Shown here one piece after another: positions 37,009-46,855 of a stretch of DNA of 64,000 bases (the first letter of the stretch is position 1; each line of letters begins with the position of its first letter). Source of the DNA: JACXTP01 sp963789555 (GTDB taxonomy: Archaea > Thermoplasmatota > Thermoplasmata > Methanomassiliicoccales > UBA472); assembly GCA_963789555.1 (NCBI GenBank), contig CAWBKY010000009.1, forward strand, positions 213,648-277,647. Reading direction: 5' to 3'. The position numbers were made by a program, and so were the translations under genes. The notes under the pieces are model-generated. The model was not told where the DNA came from and searched no databases. It worked only from the letters and a program-made list of their open reading frames with translations.

Positions 37009-37836
37009 TTATTTGGAGACCCGGTCCTCGATCTTCTTTCCCTCGTCCTTGAGGAAACGGGTGGTTATTTCCATCAAAGGGTGGTGGGCGCCTTCGATGA
37101 TCCTCACATCGTCCAAGGTGCGCAAGCCCAACTCCTCCGCCTGCTTCTCCATGCCCAACTCGATGTCCCGGCTGGGCTCCAGCACGAACGCGGAGAACTG
37201 CCTCACGCCCATCTGCTTGGAGGCCAATGCTCGGTGGTGACCATCCACCAGGACGTAATGTCCGTTCTTTTCCACCACGATGAGCGGCTCCACCAATCCT
37301 CTCTTGATCTCCTCCATTCGGCCCAGAAGCTCATCGGCGAATACCTCTCGCTGCGTTGGACGGAGCAGCTCCACCGGGACGATCTTGCGCCGCACCGTTA
37401 TGGTGACGCCGTGTTTGGTCTCCAGGAAGCTCTTCACCATGGCCACCTTATTTGGGGTGGCCCTTTCGATGTGCGAACGTACGATATCGAGGTTGGAGAT
37501 GACGCCTATCAGGTTTCCCTCCTCGTCCACCACCGGCAGGTTGCGCAGCCCATAGCGGAAAAGGATGCGGGCGGCGTCGTCCAGGTCCATGTTGGGTGTG
37601 GCAGTGTACGTGCCATGGCGTATGATGTCCAGGACGCAGGCATCGGGCTGATGGGCGGCTCGGAGCAGCTCCTTGGCCGTGATGAACCCGACCAGCTTGG
37701 AGTCCTCGCACACCGGCATGCCATGGAACTCGGTGGAGATCAGCTTCTTGGTGGCCTCCCGTACCGTGAAGGTGTGGGGAATGTACTGGACGTCGCGAAC
37801 GATGTAATCCTCTACCTTGGGCTTCCTTTCTGTCAT
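37009..37836 (-). CDS. CBS-pair protein fused to a ParB/Srx-like domain
   Basis: The intact 275-residue protein has two CBS motifs (about residues 8-130: TFTVREATKKLISTEFHGMP, LDDAARILFRYGLRNLPVVD) and a C-terminal ParB-like domain with VEKNGHYVLVDGHHRALASK. CBS pairs bind adenosine nucleotides. The ParB/Srx fold with VDGHHR is shared with the archaeal serine kinase SerK and with SbnI, so an enzyme acting on a small molecule under nucleotide control is as likely as DNA partitioning. There is no ParA partner or parS-like repeat here. Its 3' end faces ppsA. Confidence 0.85.
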   Translation of the reverse strand: MTERKPKVEDYIVRDVQYIPHTFTVREATKKLISTEFHGMPVCEDSKLVGFITAKELLRAAHQPDACVLDIIRHGTYTATPNMDLDDAARILFRYGLRNLPVVDEEGNLIGVISNLDIVRSHIERATPNKVAMVKSFLETKHGVTITVRRKIVPVELLRPTQREVFADELLGRMEEIKRGLVEPLIVVEKNGHYVLVDGHHRALASKQMGVRQFSAFVLEPSRDIELGMEKQAEELGLRTLDDVRIIEGAHHPLMEITTRFLKDEGKKIEDRVSK

Positions 37837-37984
37837 CTCACGGCACCTGCCTCGACCGGCCCTTTGAGGCGACCTTCGGATAAATATCTTTCTGGATTGG
37901 CCGCTACCATCGTCTGGAGCAGCCAGTCCCTCAATCGAGGGACCTTAACTCATAAATATGAGTTCAATGTTTGGGTGTCTACAA

Positions 37985-38060
37985 GCCCTGGTAGTGTAGC
38001 GGCCTATCATGAAGCCCTGTCGAGGCTTCGACTCGGGTTCAAATCCCGACCAGGGCGCCA
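37985..38060 (+). tRNA. tRNA-Asp (GTC)
   Basis: The gene begins GCCCTGGTAGTGTAGCGGCC and ends ACCAGGGC plus discriminator G, with CCA encoded at 38058-38060. The anticodon arm GAAGCCCTGTCGAGGCTTC has loop CTGTCGA, anticodon GTC. The T arm contains GGGTTCAAATCCC. CATAAATATG about 30 bases upstream is a plausible TATA box. Confidence 0.95.
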
Positions 38061-38177
38061 TTCTGTCATTTGTTTCAATGTGTTGGTCATGTTTTTGTAT
38101 TAAAGGTATCAAATATTTTCATACGGTATTAAAAAATTCTAAAAAGTTCGATATCATATCGTAGGTCGGGGAAAGAT

Positions 38178-38822
38178 ATGGTATCAATAATGGGGACATT
38201 GGGTTTCAGGCCAGACACCATCCTGCCGACGATCAGGTCCACTGAGGGCCTGCAAAGGGTGGTGGTCTTCCACAGCGACCATGTGCGCTCCAGGGAGGCG
38301 GTGACCGAGGTCAGGGACATCTGCGAGCAGATGGGGCTCAGATTCAGCCATCATGAGGTCCCGGACGCTTTCAACTTCATGAGGGTCTCCAAGGCCATCC
38401 AGGACGAGATCGCGGCAATGAGGGCTGCGGGAGAGCGCTGCACGTGTTCAACGTGGCCGGCGGGACGCGCATCATGAGCGCATGCGCCCTTTTGGTTTGT
38501 ACCCTTGAAGGTGTGAACTGCGTATATGTCCACGATGACACTTTGGAGGAGATACCCCTGCCCATGCTCCAGATCCGTTACTCGGATGTGCTCACCCCGT
38601 GCAGAGGGACATCTTGAGATATCTGTTGGCGCACCGCGGGGAGGACGTCACCCAAAAGGGGCTGGGCTTGGCCTTCGGCTCTGCATAAGGCCACGGTGAA
38701 CCATCACATCAAAGAGCTTGACGGCCCGAGGGGCGGTGCGGTTGATGCCCTCCCCGAAGGATTCCCGCATCAAATTGATCAAGGTGGAGGAGTCCATGGA
38801 GCTCCTGCTGGGGAGACCGTGA
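38178..38822 (+). CDS. CARF-HTH transcriptional regulator, first of a tandem pair (frameshifts)
   Basis: The N-terminal part (GTLGFRPDTILPTIRSTEGL, VVVFHSDHVRSREAVTEVRD) is a Rossmann-like CARF domain. After an indel near 38440 the next frame gives FNVAGGTRIMSACALLVC, the CARF ligand-loop motif, and VYVHDDTLEEIPLPML. A winged HTH follows in pieces (QRDILRYLLAHRG, HKATVNHHIKEL). This is the Csa3/HFX_2341-like plan, in which the CARF domain senses a nucleotide second messenger. The end, ESMELLLGRP, has its TGA overlapping the next start (TGATG at 38820-38824). Net frame shift is zero. Confidence 0.7.
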
Positions 38823-39468
38823 TGCGCGCCCTGATCTGCACGTTCGGCTTCGATGCGGACAAGATAATCCTGGCCATGAAGTGCATCAAGCACGATCGCT
38901 TGGTGCTCGTGACCGGGACAGACAACCTGGAACATGATTCGTTCGATCGCATATCCTCACTGTGCGAGCGCTTAAGGACCCCTTTCGAGGTGATGACCAC
39001 CGATAAGTTCGATATGTTGGCCAGCATGAGGTGTTCCAGGATCTGGTGGGGAGGCTCAGGTCCGAGGGTTTCGAGGTCAGCATGGACATCGGCGGAGGGG
39101 TGCACACGCTGAGCCTGGCCGCTTTGCTTACCGCCATGAACCTGGGTATTGAGACATGGCACATCGATCGGGACCCCATTCGATTACCAGTGCTATCGGG
39201 TGTCAGCATCAGCTCTAGGTTGAGCGCGGACCAACGCGCGCTATTATTGCAGATCGGTCCCGGGGCGAGGATGGACGGGCTCAGGTTGCCTGGGAACCGG
39301 AGGGATGCGGTCAAGCGGGTTTTGCTGGAATTGAAACGGTCGGGAATGGTCCGGGTCGAATCAGCTCTGCCTGATGCCACGGTCACCCTCACCGAGGAAG
39401 GGGCGGTTTGTCGACAGAACATGATGAGGGGGCACCCAAGGCCGCTGGGCTCACTGGATGAGCGGTAG
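38822..39468 (+). CDS. CARF-HTH transcriptional regulator, second of a tandem pair (one frameshift)
   Basis: ATG 38822 overlaps the first gene's stop. MRALICTFGFDADKIILAMK and LVLVTGTDNLEHDSFDRISS form the CARF N-terminus. After an indel near 39015 the frame reads VFQDLVGRLRSEGFEVSMDI, then DIGGGVHTLSLAALLTAMN, the CARF loop motif. The C-terminal HTH (LPGNRRDAVKRVLLELKRSG, VTLTEEGAV) is winged. The plan matches the upstream gene, so duplication is likely. Its 3' end overlaps the convergent deacetylase gene by 18 bases. No CRISPR array or cas gene occurs in the window. Confidence 0.72.
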
Positions 39469-40531
39469 GACGAACTTCTGCAGATATTCCAACCTATCAT
39501 TTAGGTCCTCAGCGGCAAAATGATGCCTGGTATGGATCAAGCTGTCCTGAAGGTGATGCAGGCCCTCAGGCTCGTAAGGACAGGCCCCGGATATGGCGCA
39601 GGTGGCGATGGCCCATACCCGGCGCGCTGCGTCTATGTTGTACCCACCACCCGCCCGTGACCACATAACGCCCATCACAATATTTGTGCGCCAGATCGTG
39701 GGTGAAATCCGCGATGCTCTCATAGGCCTTGGTGGTGAGGCTGAGATCGACGAGGCTGTCCCCGAAATGGGCGTCCGTGCCGAACTGGTGCAATATGAAC
39801 TCAGGCCTATAGGCGTCCAGGGCCTCCTTGACCACCTTTCGATAGGCGTGAAGGTAGGCCTCGTCCGGTGTGTTCGCAGGCAATGGCACGTTGATGGCAT
39901 AGCCATATCCTTCGCCCCTGCCGATCTCCCGCTCCGAGCCAGTGCCTGGATAGAACCCTTTGCCGTAGCGATGCAGGGAGATGGTGAGGACCTTCTCGTT
40001 GTAGAAGATGTGCTGGGTGCCATCACCGTGATGGCCATCAATGTCGATGATCGCTATCCTTTCGACCCCGTGGCGTTTCTGTAGGACGCGGGCCGCTATC
40101 GCCAGGTCGTTGAAGACGCAGAATCCAGAGGCTCGATCTGGATGGGCGTGATGCATGCCCCCCGCAGGATTCAATCCATGGGTGAACACGCCCTTTGCCA
40201 CCGCCTCCGTCGCTGCCAATGTGCCCCCGGTAACCGCCAAGGAGCCCTGATAGAGGGTGGGGGTCGCTGGCGTGTCCCCTCGGTCCAGATATCCCTCCCC
40301 GACCTCGCTCATCTCCCGAACCCTATCGATGTAGGCTGAGCTGTGCACCATCCTCAGGCAATCGACCCGGGCCGGTCTGGGCTCTACCAGGTGCAAAGTG
40401 TGACCGAACGCCCCAATCTCCTCCAATGTGTCCCTTATCTTGCGGTATCTGATGGGCTGGAAGGGATGGTCTGGGCCAAAATAGTACTTCAACATCTCAT
40501 CGCTGTAATAGAAGGCGGTGGTCCCAGACAT
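39451..40531 (-). CDS. Histone deacetylase-family protein (AcuC-like), one frameshift
   Basis: HDAC-fold amidohydrolases remove acetyl groups from lysine or small amines with a zinc centre. The protein starts MSGTTAFYYSDEMLKYYFGP and has GGMHHAHPDRASGFCVFNDL (the paired His), IAIIDIDGHHGDGTQHIFY (Asp and His ligands), ISLHRYGKGFYPGTG and FILHQFGTDAHFGD. Near 39640 an indel separates YVVTGG from GYNIDAARRVWAIATCAIS and EYLQKFVLPLIQ. About 360 residues. Substrate unknown; acetoin-utilisation AcuC, archaeal chromatin protein or polyamine deacetylases are all possible. Confidence 0.9.
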
Positions 40532-40589
40532 CGCTGCGTGTTCCTCCCTGTGAAAGGATGTTCAAACCATAATAATTTGCACGAAGGCA

Positions 40590-40904
40590 CTAATCCAGGA
40601 ACTCGATGCAAATGCTCCGCCTCTGCATGGCCAGGTTCTTTGATATCAGGCCCTGCTCCATCCAGCATGCGTTATAGACGGCAACTGGCACCAGGCAGGT
40701 GGGGGTGAGGCCGGATTCGGTGGCCATCCTCATGATCAGGGAACCTTCCAGTTCCATTAGGTCGGTCATCGATACCTTCCTCAATCGATCGGCGAAGCCG
40801 TGAACCGACTTGCAATCAGAGGTTATCGTGATCAGGGTCTCATCGCCTGACCGCTCCGCTGCCACAATGGTCTGATGATCGCATATTGGCGCGTCAACTC
40901 TCAC
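40590..40904 (-). CDS. Conserved small archaeal protein (DUF6951-like)
   Basis: An intact 104-residue protein. TLITITSDCKSVHGFADRLR and a later TCLVPVAVYNACWMEQGLIS, ending MQRRSICIEFLD, resemble small methanogen-conserved proteins classed as DUF6951, with conserved Cys in the SDC and TCLVP positions that could bind metal. Function unknown. It lies downstream of the FUSC transporter on the same strand. Confidence 0.65.
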   Translation of the reverse strand: MRVDAPICDHQTIVAAERSGDETLITITSDCKSVHGFADRLRKVSMTDLMELEGSLIMRMATESGLTPTCLVPVAVYNACWMEQGLISKNLAMQRRSICIEFLD

Positions 40905-41044
40905 TCGAGATGTGATGATACCACCAGATCAGGGACGGGATGCGGATACATCATGTTTATCTCAGATCGCTCGAATGGGCCGTTCGTAAATTTAAGGACA
41001 ACTAATGACCTAAGACCTTTCCTTTAGCATCCCTTGGCCCAGCT

Positions 41045-43217
41045 CTAGGATGATCCCATGAACCTGCAACAGGTCCTTGATAATAGGAGCGGAATGGGGT
41101 GATCCCGCACATCGGCACTCAATTTAATGTCCAATCCCTCAATGGAATGAATGACGTCTTGACCTTCATCCAGCTTAGGTCGGAACCGTTCCCGCCCTTG
41201 GATTCCAGGACCTGCGTGTCAAGGAGATGTTCTTTGAGATCACCTCGATAAGGGAATTCGAGGATGGCGAGTCTGGGTTCATCGAACCTTGGCATCATCT
41301 TGCTTGTGTCTCAATCCCACCAATGCCAGGTGCAGGGTCTGGATCGCGGTGGTCATATCATAGCTGTTCTCTCGATCGGCGGAGGAGAAAGGGTTGGCCT
41401 CATACAGATTCGCCCTAGAAGAGGCCTCTAGCAGCATCTGGCCTTTGTCGAGTTCGTCTGATCCCTCTATTTTCGCGAATTTGACCTCTTTTTAGACCTT
41501 CGTTGAATGAACGAGAGGTAACGGTCTGTGGTGGCCAGGTAACCTGAGAAAGCCATCATGTATTGCTTCCTGACCTTGATCGGGAATAGGACCGTGGTGG
41601 CAAGAATGGCCGCTCCCACCCCTATCATGCTGCTTATCAATAACAACTTGGCCGCCGCCACGAAATCCGTGCCTACTTGAGCCAAAGACACAACGCTGAT
41701 GGCGACCAGGCATAATATGAACCAGTTCAAAGAGATGGTCCGGGTGAACTCCATGATGAAGAAAAGGACCAGAACGAAACCGACCGTCACGTACATTACC
41801 TCACCGGCCACAAATCCCAACGCCAATCCTATGCCAAGACCGAGCACGGTCCCCACCACCCTGGATAGCGATTTGGCCTTCGTGGCCCCTAAGGAACCTG
41901 AGACTGTGAGCAGGGCGAACCAGAAGGATTGGACGATGCTGGAGAGTCCAAGCAGTTCCGCCACACCTAAGGCGATTAACGCCGCTGTCAGCGCCTGGAT
42001 GGCCATCAGGCTGGTGATCGATATCTTCCATCGACCGAACAATTTGGCCATCGGCAGAGGGGATCTGGGTTTTCTCTGAGGTATGATCCTTGTCCTTTTT
42101 TTCCTTTCTATCCTTGACCTTGTCTCGAGGCCTTTTCGAAATTCCCGATGAAACCGATCACGCTTCCCATCAACAATTGGCCGTCCAAGTAGAAAATGCC
42201 CAGACCAACGATCCAGGCCTTGGCAGATACATCCGACTCATAGGTATGGATCAATTCCTTAACGTGTTCAATCGGTCTGAGATATCCTTCCTCCTATCCT
42301 CAGAAAATGGATCCCCCACCCAATCTGCCAATGCCCCCATAAAGATCTGAAAGCGCCTTTCGGACCTCCTTTGGAGGATCGTAGCCTTTCTCGGAGAGGT
42401 CCTCGATGTCGTTCACCAATAATCGGGTTGCTCGTTCATACGAGAACAGATCGACCTTCATCCTTTCGATGGGTTCGGACAAGGAAGGATGAGGAACTGA
42501 GGATGTCCATCATCTGGATCTCTATCATTCGTCTCGATTCGGTGAGTCTTCTCAGATCGCGAACGATTTGTTTTTTCTTTCCAATGTCCAGATGTCCTTC
42601 GTCAAAGGATCGTTTTGCGGTCAATATGATACTATGACTTCGCCGATTGTACGATCTGACCCCTCTTCATGAAATGTCGCTCCAGGTCGGGCCGGCATGA
42701 GTATGAACCAAAAAACGAAATTGACTGAGAACGGCGACGCCGATGGTGAAACACCAGCCATCAATGACGGTTTGATCGATCCTTAGTAAAAATGAGACAT
42801 AGAAAATCGTCACCGCGGTGAAACCTAAGAGGAATAATATCACACCAAATCTTCTTAAAAAGTAGGCCAGGTAAAACGTCAGGATGATAACGACAGCGGT
42901 CCAGAAAGGATCTGTTGTCAGTAGGCGACAAAGAATACGGCGACGACCATAGGAATGAACGCCAAGGGTAGAGCGATGAACCGGTTATCTGGGGGAACCT
43001 GGTGCATCACCAGGTCACATATGAAGCTGGCCAATAGCGCAAAGACCCCGATCCCAACGAAATACCAGCTATTTCTGGGGTGATGAAATAAACGATCGGC
43101 CCAGGTGGCGAGCATGGCCAGCGTTGCACGCAATGAATTGTGGAAACGAAGCCGTCCTGGGTCGATGGCGTCAAGCCAATCCGATATCCTCTGGCGAACG
43201 GTGATGAATTCACTCAT
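41045..43217 (-). CDS. FUSC-like membrane transporter (many frameshifts)
   Basis: Reconstructed across several frames, this is one protein of about 720 residues. The N-terminal membrane half starts MSEFITVRQRISDWLDAIDP, with LRFHNSLRATLAMLATW, and FFVAY then TTDPFWTAVVIILTFYLAYF. A cytosolic helical section follows (TAKRSFDEGHLDIGKKKQIV, SYERATRLLVNDIEDLSEKG). The second membrane half has TSLMAIQALTAALIALGVAE and RVVGTVLGLGIGLALGFVAG, the FUSC core. A C-terminal tail reads DELDKGQMLLEASSRANLYE and DVIHSIEGLDIKLSADV, ending FMGSS. FUSC proteins export aromatic acids or similar compounds. Two separate genes, splitting near 42130, are the alternative. Confidence 0.62.
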
Positions 43218-43280
43218 ATGGCACTCTCATGAATGTGTTCCATTCCAAATAGTGTTGATGCTTTGCTCTCGCAAGATCGA

Positions 43281-43829
43281 TCAGAGGTCGATCTCTGCTG
43301 CGATTCCCCTCATACCGACGAGGGCGATCCCAAGGAACTCCTCCAGGCCCAAACCCAGCTCTGTGCATAGGGCTATCCGTTCTCGGCTCACCCCTTTGGC
43401 GAAGTCCTTCGAGTTGTACTTTTTCATCAAGGACTTGGGGTTGACATCGGCGATCTTCTTGCTGGGGAGGACCAGCGTGGCTGCGATGATGAGCCCTGAG
43501 ACGGCGTCGCTGCAGATCAGGCCCCGTTTTATATCGTTGTCCACTGGAACCCCCGTATGTTCATGGTTGTGGGCCATGATGGCCTCTATGAGGGCTTGGT
43601 CGAGCTGGTCGCAAAGGATGTCCCTCGCCACGATCGTGTGGTCCTGAGGCCCGGTGCACGTCTCAAAATCGATGTCATGAAGGATGCCCACGGCCTCCCA
43701 GTCCTCCACATCCTTCCCCAGATGGATGGCCAGCTCGCGCATTATGCCCCCCACCGCGATCATGTGCTTTAGGTTCGATTCCTTCGAAACGTGTCTCTTA
43801 GCTAGGTCCAGGGCTTGCTGTCTTTCCAT
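43281..43829 (-). CDS. HD-domain phosphohydrolase
   Basis: The intact 182-residue protein has an HD fold: HMIAVGGIMRELAIHL supplies the first His, VGILHDIDFETC the HD pair, and IMAHNHEHTGVP further metal-binding His. These proteins are usually nucleotide or phosphate-ester hydrolases. The start MERQQALDLAKRHVSKESN is 11 bases after the DUF2254 stop, and the FUSC gene follows on the same strand, so a three-gene transcript is likely. Substrate unknown. Confidence 0.88.
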   Translation of the reverse strand: MERQQALDLAKRHVSKESNLKHMIAVGGIMRELAIHLGKDVEDWEAVGILHDIDFETCTGPQDHTIVARDILCDQLDQALIEAIMAHNHEHTGVPVDNDIKRGLICSDAVSGLIIAATLVLPSKKIADVNPKSLMKKYNSKDFAKGVSRERIALCTELGLGLEEFLGIALVGMRGIAAEIDL

Positions 43830-43839
43830 ATTGGTCTAC

Positions 43840-45341
43840 CTAATTTCCCTTTTTGGAATTGATCACCTTGACCGCGGACAGATATGCGACCTCGACCTGT
43901 TTCTTGCCCCATTCGGTCCCGATGAACTGATCGGCCTCATTTTTCACCAGGTCTGCATGCTTTTGTAGGATTCTGAGATGATCGGTTTTGGTGGTACGAT
44001 TTGCTATCGCCTCGATGGCGTTCAATTGCCTCTCCATAACCTCGAACTGAGCATGTCCATATTGCCTGATCTGATTGAAGCCGGTGTTCATCAACAGTTC
44101 AAAGGTGTCGGGATTGGAGATGACCCTCAATTCCTCCTTTCTGCTGATCTTATAGGGGGAAGGTGAAGGTCTGGCCGATATCTCGCCCAGCACTAGGCCA
44201 AGCCTGTCGATGCAGATTATCGCGGTCAACGGTGCATTGATGGCGGGCGATAGGGCCGTGCAGGCCATCACTACCAGCTCCTGAAGACCATAATCTAGGT
44301 CCTGGAGCAGAGAGCGCTGCATCCCCAAGTTGTATGATTTGTTGACCCATCGACTGATGGCGGTTTCATCTACCATTCGAAAGAGGTCCTCGTTCCGCTC
44401 CCACTTCCTCAATCGCTCCCTTCGTTTCAGCAGCCATCGGTCGCTCCTCACCTTCTCAGGTCTGGTGCTCTTGCTCGCCCTTTGCCAGAACCTTCTCCGA
44501 CGATGGGCGACCGATCTGTCCTGGACGTATTTTACCAGGGGCTCGCCTACCGCGACATAGTCCCCTGGAGATTTTTGAACAAGGAGCGTGATCTTCCTTT
44601 TCTGTGCCTTTCTTACCATCCGGCTATAGTCGATGCCTCTGACATAACCGGAGTGGCGGGAGGGGACCTTGATGCCGTCGATCTCGATCGCTTTTTATTT
44701 TGAGCAACAAATTTCTCTATCATTTCTGGCGGATACGAATATACTCGGTCGTAGGGCCTTTGGTTCTCGATCTCTTCCATCGTCTGTTTTGATATGAGAT
44801 TGGCGACGGTCATCGCCGATAGCAGACCTGCCACATGGCTGAAGAAATAGATCACCACCAACAAGAGACCCGACGAAGAAGATCCAACTGAACGCTATTG
44901 TGAACATCCGGAAGGTTCGCTTCGGTAAGGGTGGGTCGGCATCGCGAACAATAAGGCCGTGTAGAAGAAGATGGAGGCCCCGAACCACCCAGTGACGTTC
45001 TGGATGCCCTTGTCCTTCATATAAATGGCGACCACGGTGTGCCCATACTGACCCACCGCCAAGGAGAATGGGATCAAGGCCACCGACATGATCACTCCGA
45101 AGAGGCCGATCAGGCACACGGTGAGCGTAATCAAATTCCCCCGGACGGTGTCAGGGTTGAACGGGTTTTGAAAAACGATCCAATCCATGAACCCATTTTC
45201 TTCCAGCCACAACAATGATAATGCGAGTATGACCGAGGCGGCGCTCATGAACAATGGCGTGAACCAGAACGACCCCAGGATCGCGTCATAACGGGCCCTC
45301 AATCCAATGAACCTTTTTTCTTTGACAAGAGCCTTGGCCAT
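43840..45341 (-). CDS. DUF2254 predicted membrane protein (frameshifts)
   Basis: The N-terminus MAKALVKEKRFIGLRARYDA leads to about four hydrophobic helices (FWFTPLFMSAASVILALSLL, LITLTVCLIGLFGVIMSVAL, then GWFGASIFFYTALLF). After indels near 44930-44870 come FFSHVAGLLSAMTVANLIS and PYDRVYSYPPEMIEKFVAQN. From 44619 the long frame reads KITLLVQKSPGDYVAVGEPL and ALSPAINAPLTAIICIDRLG, the DUF2254 signature. About 500 residues, the family length. Function unknown. Confidence 0.85.
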
Positions 45342-45614
45342 GTTCGATCCTCCAATCTAAATGGACAAATCCAAGTAATAATGATTATGAATCACCAGAC
45401 CGCCTTGCTCTCTCAATAATTTATCTGTGTCCAAGCATGTCCATCGAAATCAAATGATGTCTTCGATCGATTTTTCGCAAGATGCATGGGAAAGGGGTGG
45501 CTCGTGCGAGTCGATAACTTGCCGTACGAACTTGAGGCGGGATCGCCTGGCCTTAGCTGAACAATACAGTGGTATATGGAAAAGATATTTGGGAAAGGTG
45601 ATTATGGAGGGATT

Positions 45615-45956
45615 ATGCGCTTCGTCCTTCGAGGGAAGATACACCGGGCGACCATCACCGAGAGGCACCCGGACTACATAGGGAGCATCGTCATCGACCC
45701 CTTGCTCCTCGAAAAGACGGAAATTTGGCCTGGCGAGAAGGTGCTGGTGTCGGACGCGGACAATGGGGCGCGCTTCGAGACCTATGTCTTCGAGGGGGAG
45801 AGGGGGTCGGGGACCATTTCCGTGAACGGGGGGGCGGCACATCTGGTGAAGGAAGGGCACAAGGTCATCATCATGTCCTTCGAGCTGACCGACCGTCCCA
45901 TCAAGCCCAAAGTGATATTCGTCGATGATGTGAACCGGTACGTGAAGGACCTATGA
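45615..45956 (+). CDS. panD: Aspartate 1-decarboxylase, pyruvoyl type
   Basis: PanD makes beta-alanine from aspartate for pantothenate and CoA. ATG 45615 (MRFVLRGKIHRATITERHPD) follows a GGAGGG ribosome-binding site; the frame is open back to 45576 but family similarity starts here. The self-cleavage site is the Gly-Ser in DYIGSIVID, which yields the pyruvoyl group. FETYVFEGERGSGTISVNGG and GHKVIIMSFEL are conserved. 113 residues, intact. Many archaea use a PLP enzyme (MfnA) for this step instead. Its stop overlaps rnhA by four bases (ATGA). Confidence 0.93.
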   Translation: MRFVLRGKIHRATITERHPDYIGSIVIDPLLLEKTEIWPGEKVLVSDADNGARFETYVFEGERGSGTISVNGGAAHLVKEGHKVIIMSFELTDRPIKPKVIFVDDVNRYVKDL

Positions 45957-46369
45957 AGCTGACGACATACTCCGATGGTGGGTCCCGGGGCAACCCGGGT
46001 GCGGCGGCCTATGCCTTCTTGCTATGCGACCAAGAGGGCAAGGTCATCAAGAAGGGCGCGAGATATTTGGGCCGAATGACGAACAACGAGGCGGAATACC
46101 TTGGGCTTCTGGCGGCCATCGAGGCGGCGAGGCAACAAGGCGCCGATGAGTTGGATATCTTCATGGACAGTGAACTGGTCGTGAACCATGTGCTGGGGAG
46201 ATACGCCGTCAAGGCGGCCAATCTGCGGCCGCATTACGAGAAGGCCATGGAGGCATTGGCAGCTCTCCGATCATATCGAATCAAACATGTCCCCCGAGAG
46301 AACCCCATGATCAAGCAGGCCGATGCCTTGGTGAATCAGGAGCTTGACATCTGTACCGCCCCTCATTGA
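45953..46369 (+). CDS. Ribonuclease HI
   Basis: RNase HI cleaves RNA in RNA-DNA hybrids. The intact 138-residue protein starts MKLTTYSDGGSRGNPGAAAY (first catalytic Asp), then RMTNNEAEYLGLLAAIEAAR (Glu), IFMDSELVVNHVLG (Asp) and ENPMIKQADALVNQ (last Asp). It is of the stand-alone prokaryotic/archaeal type without a hybrid-binding domain. Overlap with panD implies translational coupling. Confidence 0.93.
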   Translation: MKLTTYSDGGSRGNPGAAAYAFLLCDQEGKVIKKGARYLGRMTNNEAEYLGLLAAIEAARQQGADELDIFMDSELVVNHVLGRYAVKAANLRPHYEKAMEALAALRSYRIKHVPRENPMIKQADALVNQELDICTAPH

Positions 46370-46378
46370 AGGGGCGGT
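46355..46378 (+). terminator. Hairpin overlapping the rnhA stop codon
   Basis: ACCGCCCCT (46355-46363) pairs perfectly with AGGGGCGGT (46370-46378) around CATTGA, which includes the rnhA stop. A moderately T-rich stretch follows. Candidate terminator. The rest of the 46370-46660 gap holds only a TTATTTATAGG element near 46438-46448. Confidence 0.4.
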
Positions 46379-46660
46379 GGGCATTTGATGACGGTATGCT
46401 TGGTTTGTTTCGTGTTTGATTTGACCTCTCTTGATTAATTATTTATAGGGGAGGCTGATGAGTGTGATTCGGTGCTGAGGGCCGGTGGCTCAACTCTCCT
46501 CCTTATAGAGTTAGTTTATCCCCCCATCTTCATCGGCCTCACACCAACTTTTTATTCTGCATTGCGAGGTCGTTGCCATTAGGTCGTTGGAATGCCCTGG
46601 CAACCTTATTAATATCTTCCAGATGAACATAAAGGATGAATTGATGGGAAGGAGAAGGCG

Positions 46661-46855
46661 GTGTCGGGAACAACCTCGGATGGTCTGCCGAAGAGGCGGA
46701 CCCGAAAGCGGTGGATGATCATGATGGTCATGGACGATGAGAAGAAGAGGGAGATAGAGCGCCGCTGCGGGAAATCCATAGATGATATGGACGATGATGA
46801 GCTGGAGAGGGCTCGGTCGGAGGTTGAATCGAGCACTGAGGAAGGGCCGACCTGA
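46661..46855 (+). CDS. Small charged hypothetical protein (64 residues)
   Basis: GTG 46661 follows GGAGAAGGC. The protein has a basic start (GLPKRRTRKRWMIMMVMDDE) and an acidic helical end (GKSIDDMDDDELERARSEVE). The TATTAATAT tract near 46607-46615, about 50 bases upstream, could be its TATA box. No family is recognised. Strong compositional order and a suitable ribosome-binding site support it moderately. Confidence 0.45.
   Translation: MSGTTSDGLPKRRTRKRWMIMMVMDDEKKREIERRCGKSIDDMDDDELERARSEVESSTEEGPT

Noticed and set aside
38178..39468. A CRISPR locus next to the CARF genes
   Set aside because: No direct repeats with spacers and no cas genes were found in the window.
41227..41418. A 63-codon plus-strand ORF
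   Set aside because: It lies over the C-terminal tail of the FUSC-like gene, whose minus-strand pieces show better coding character.
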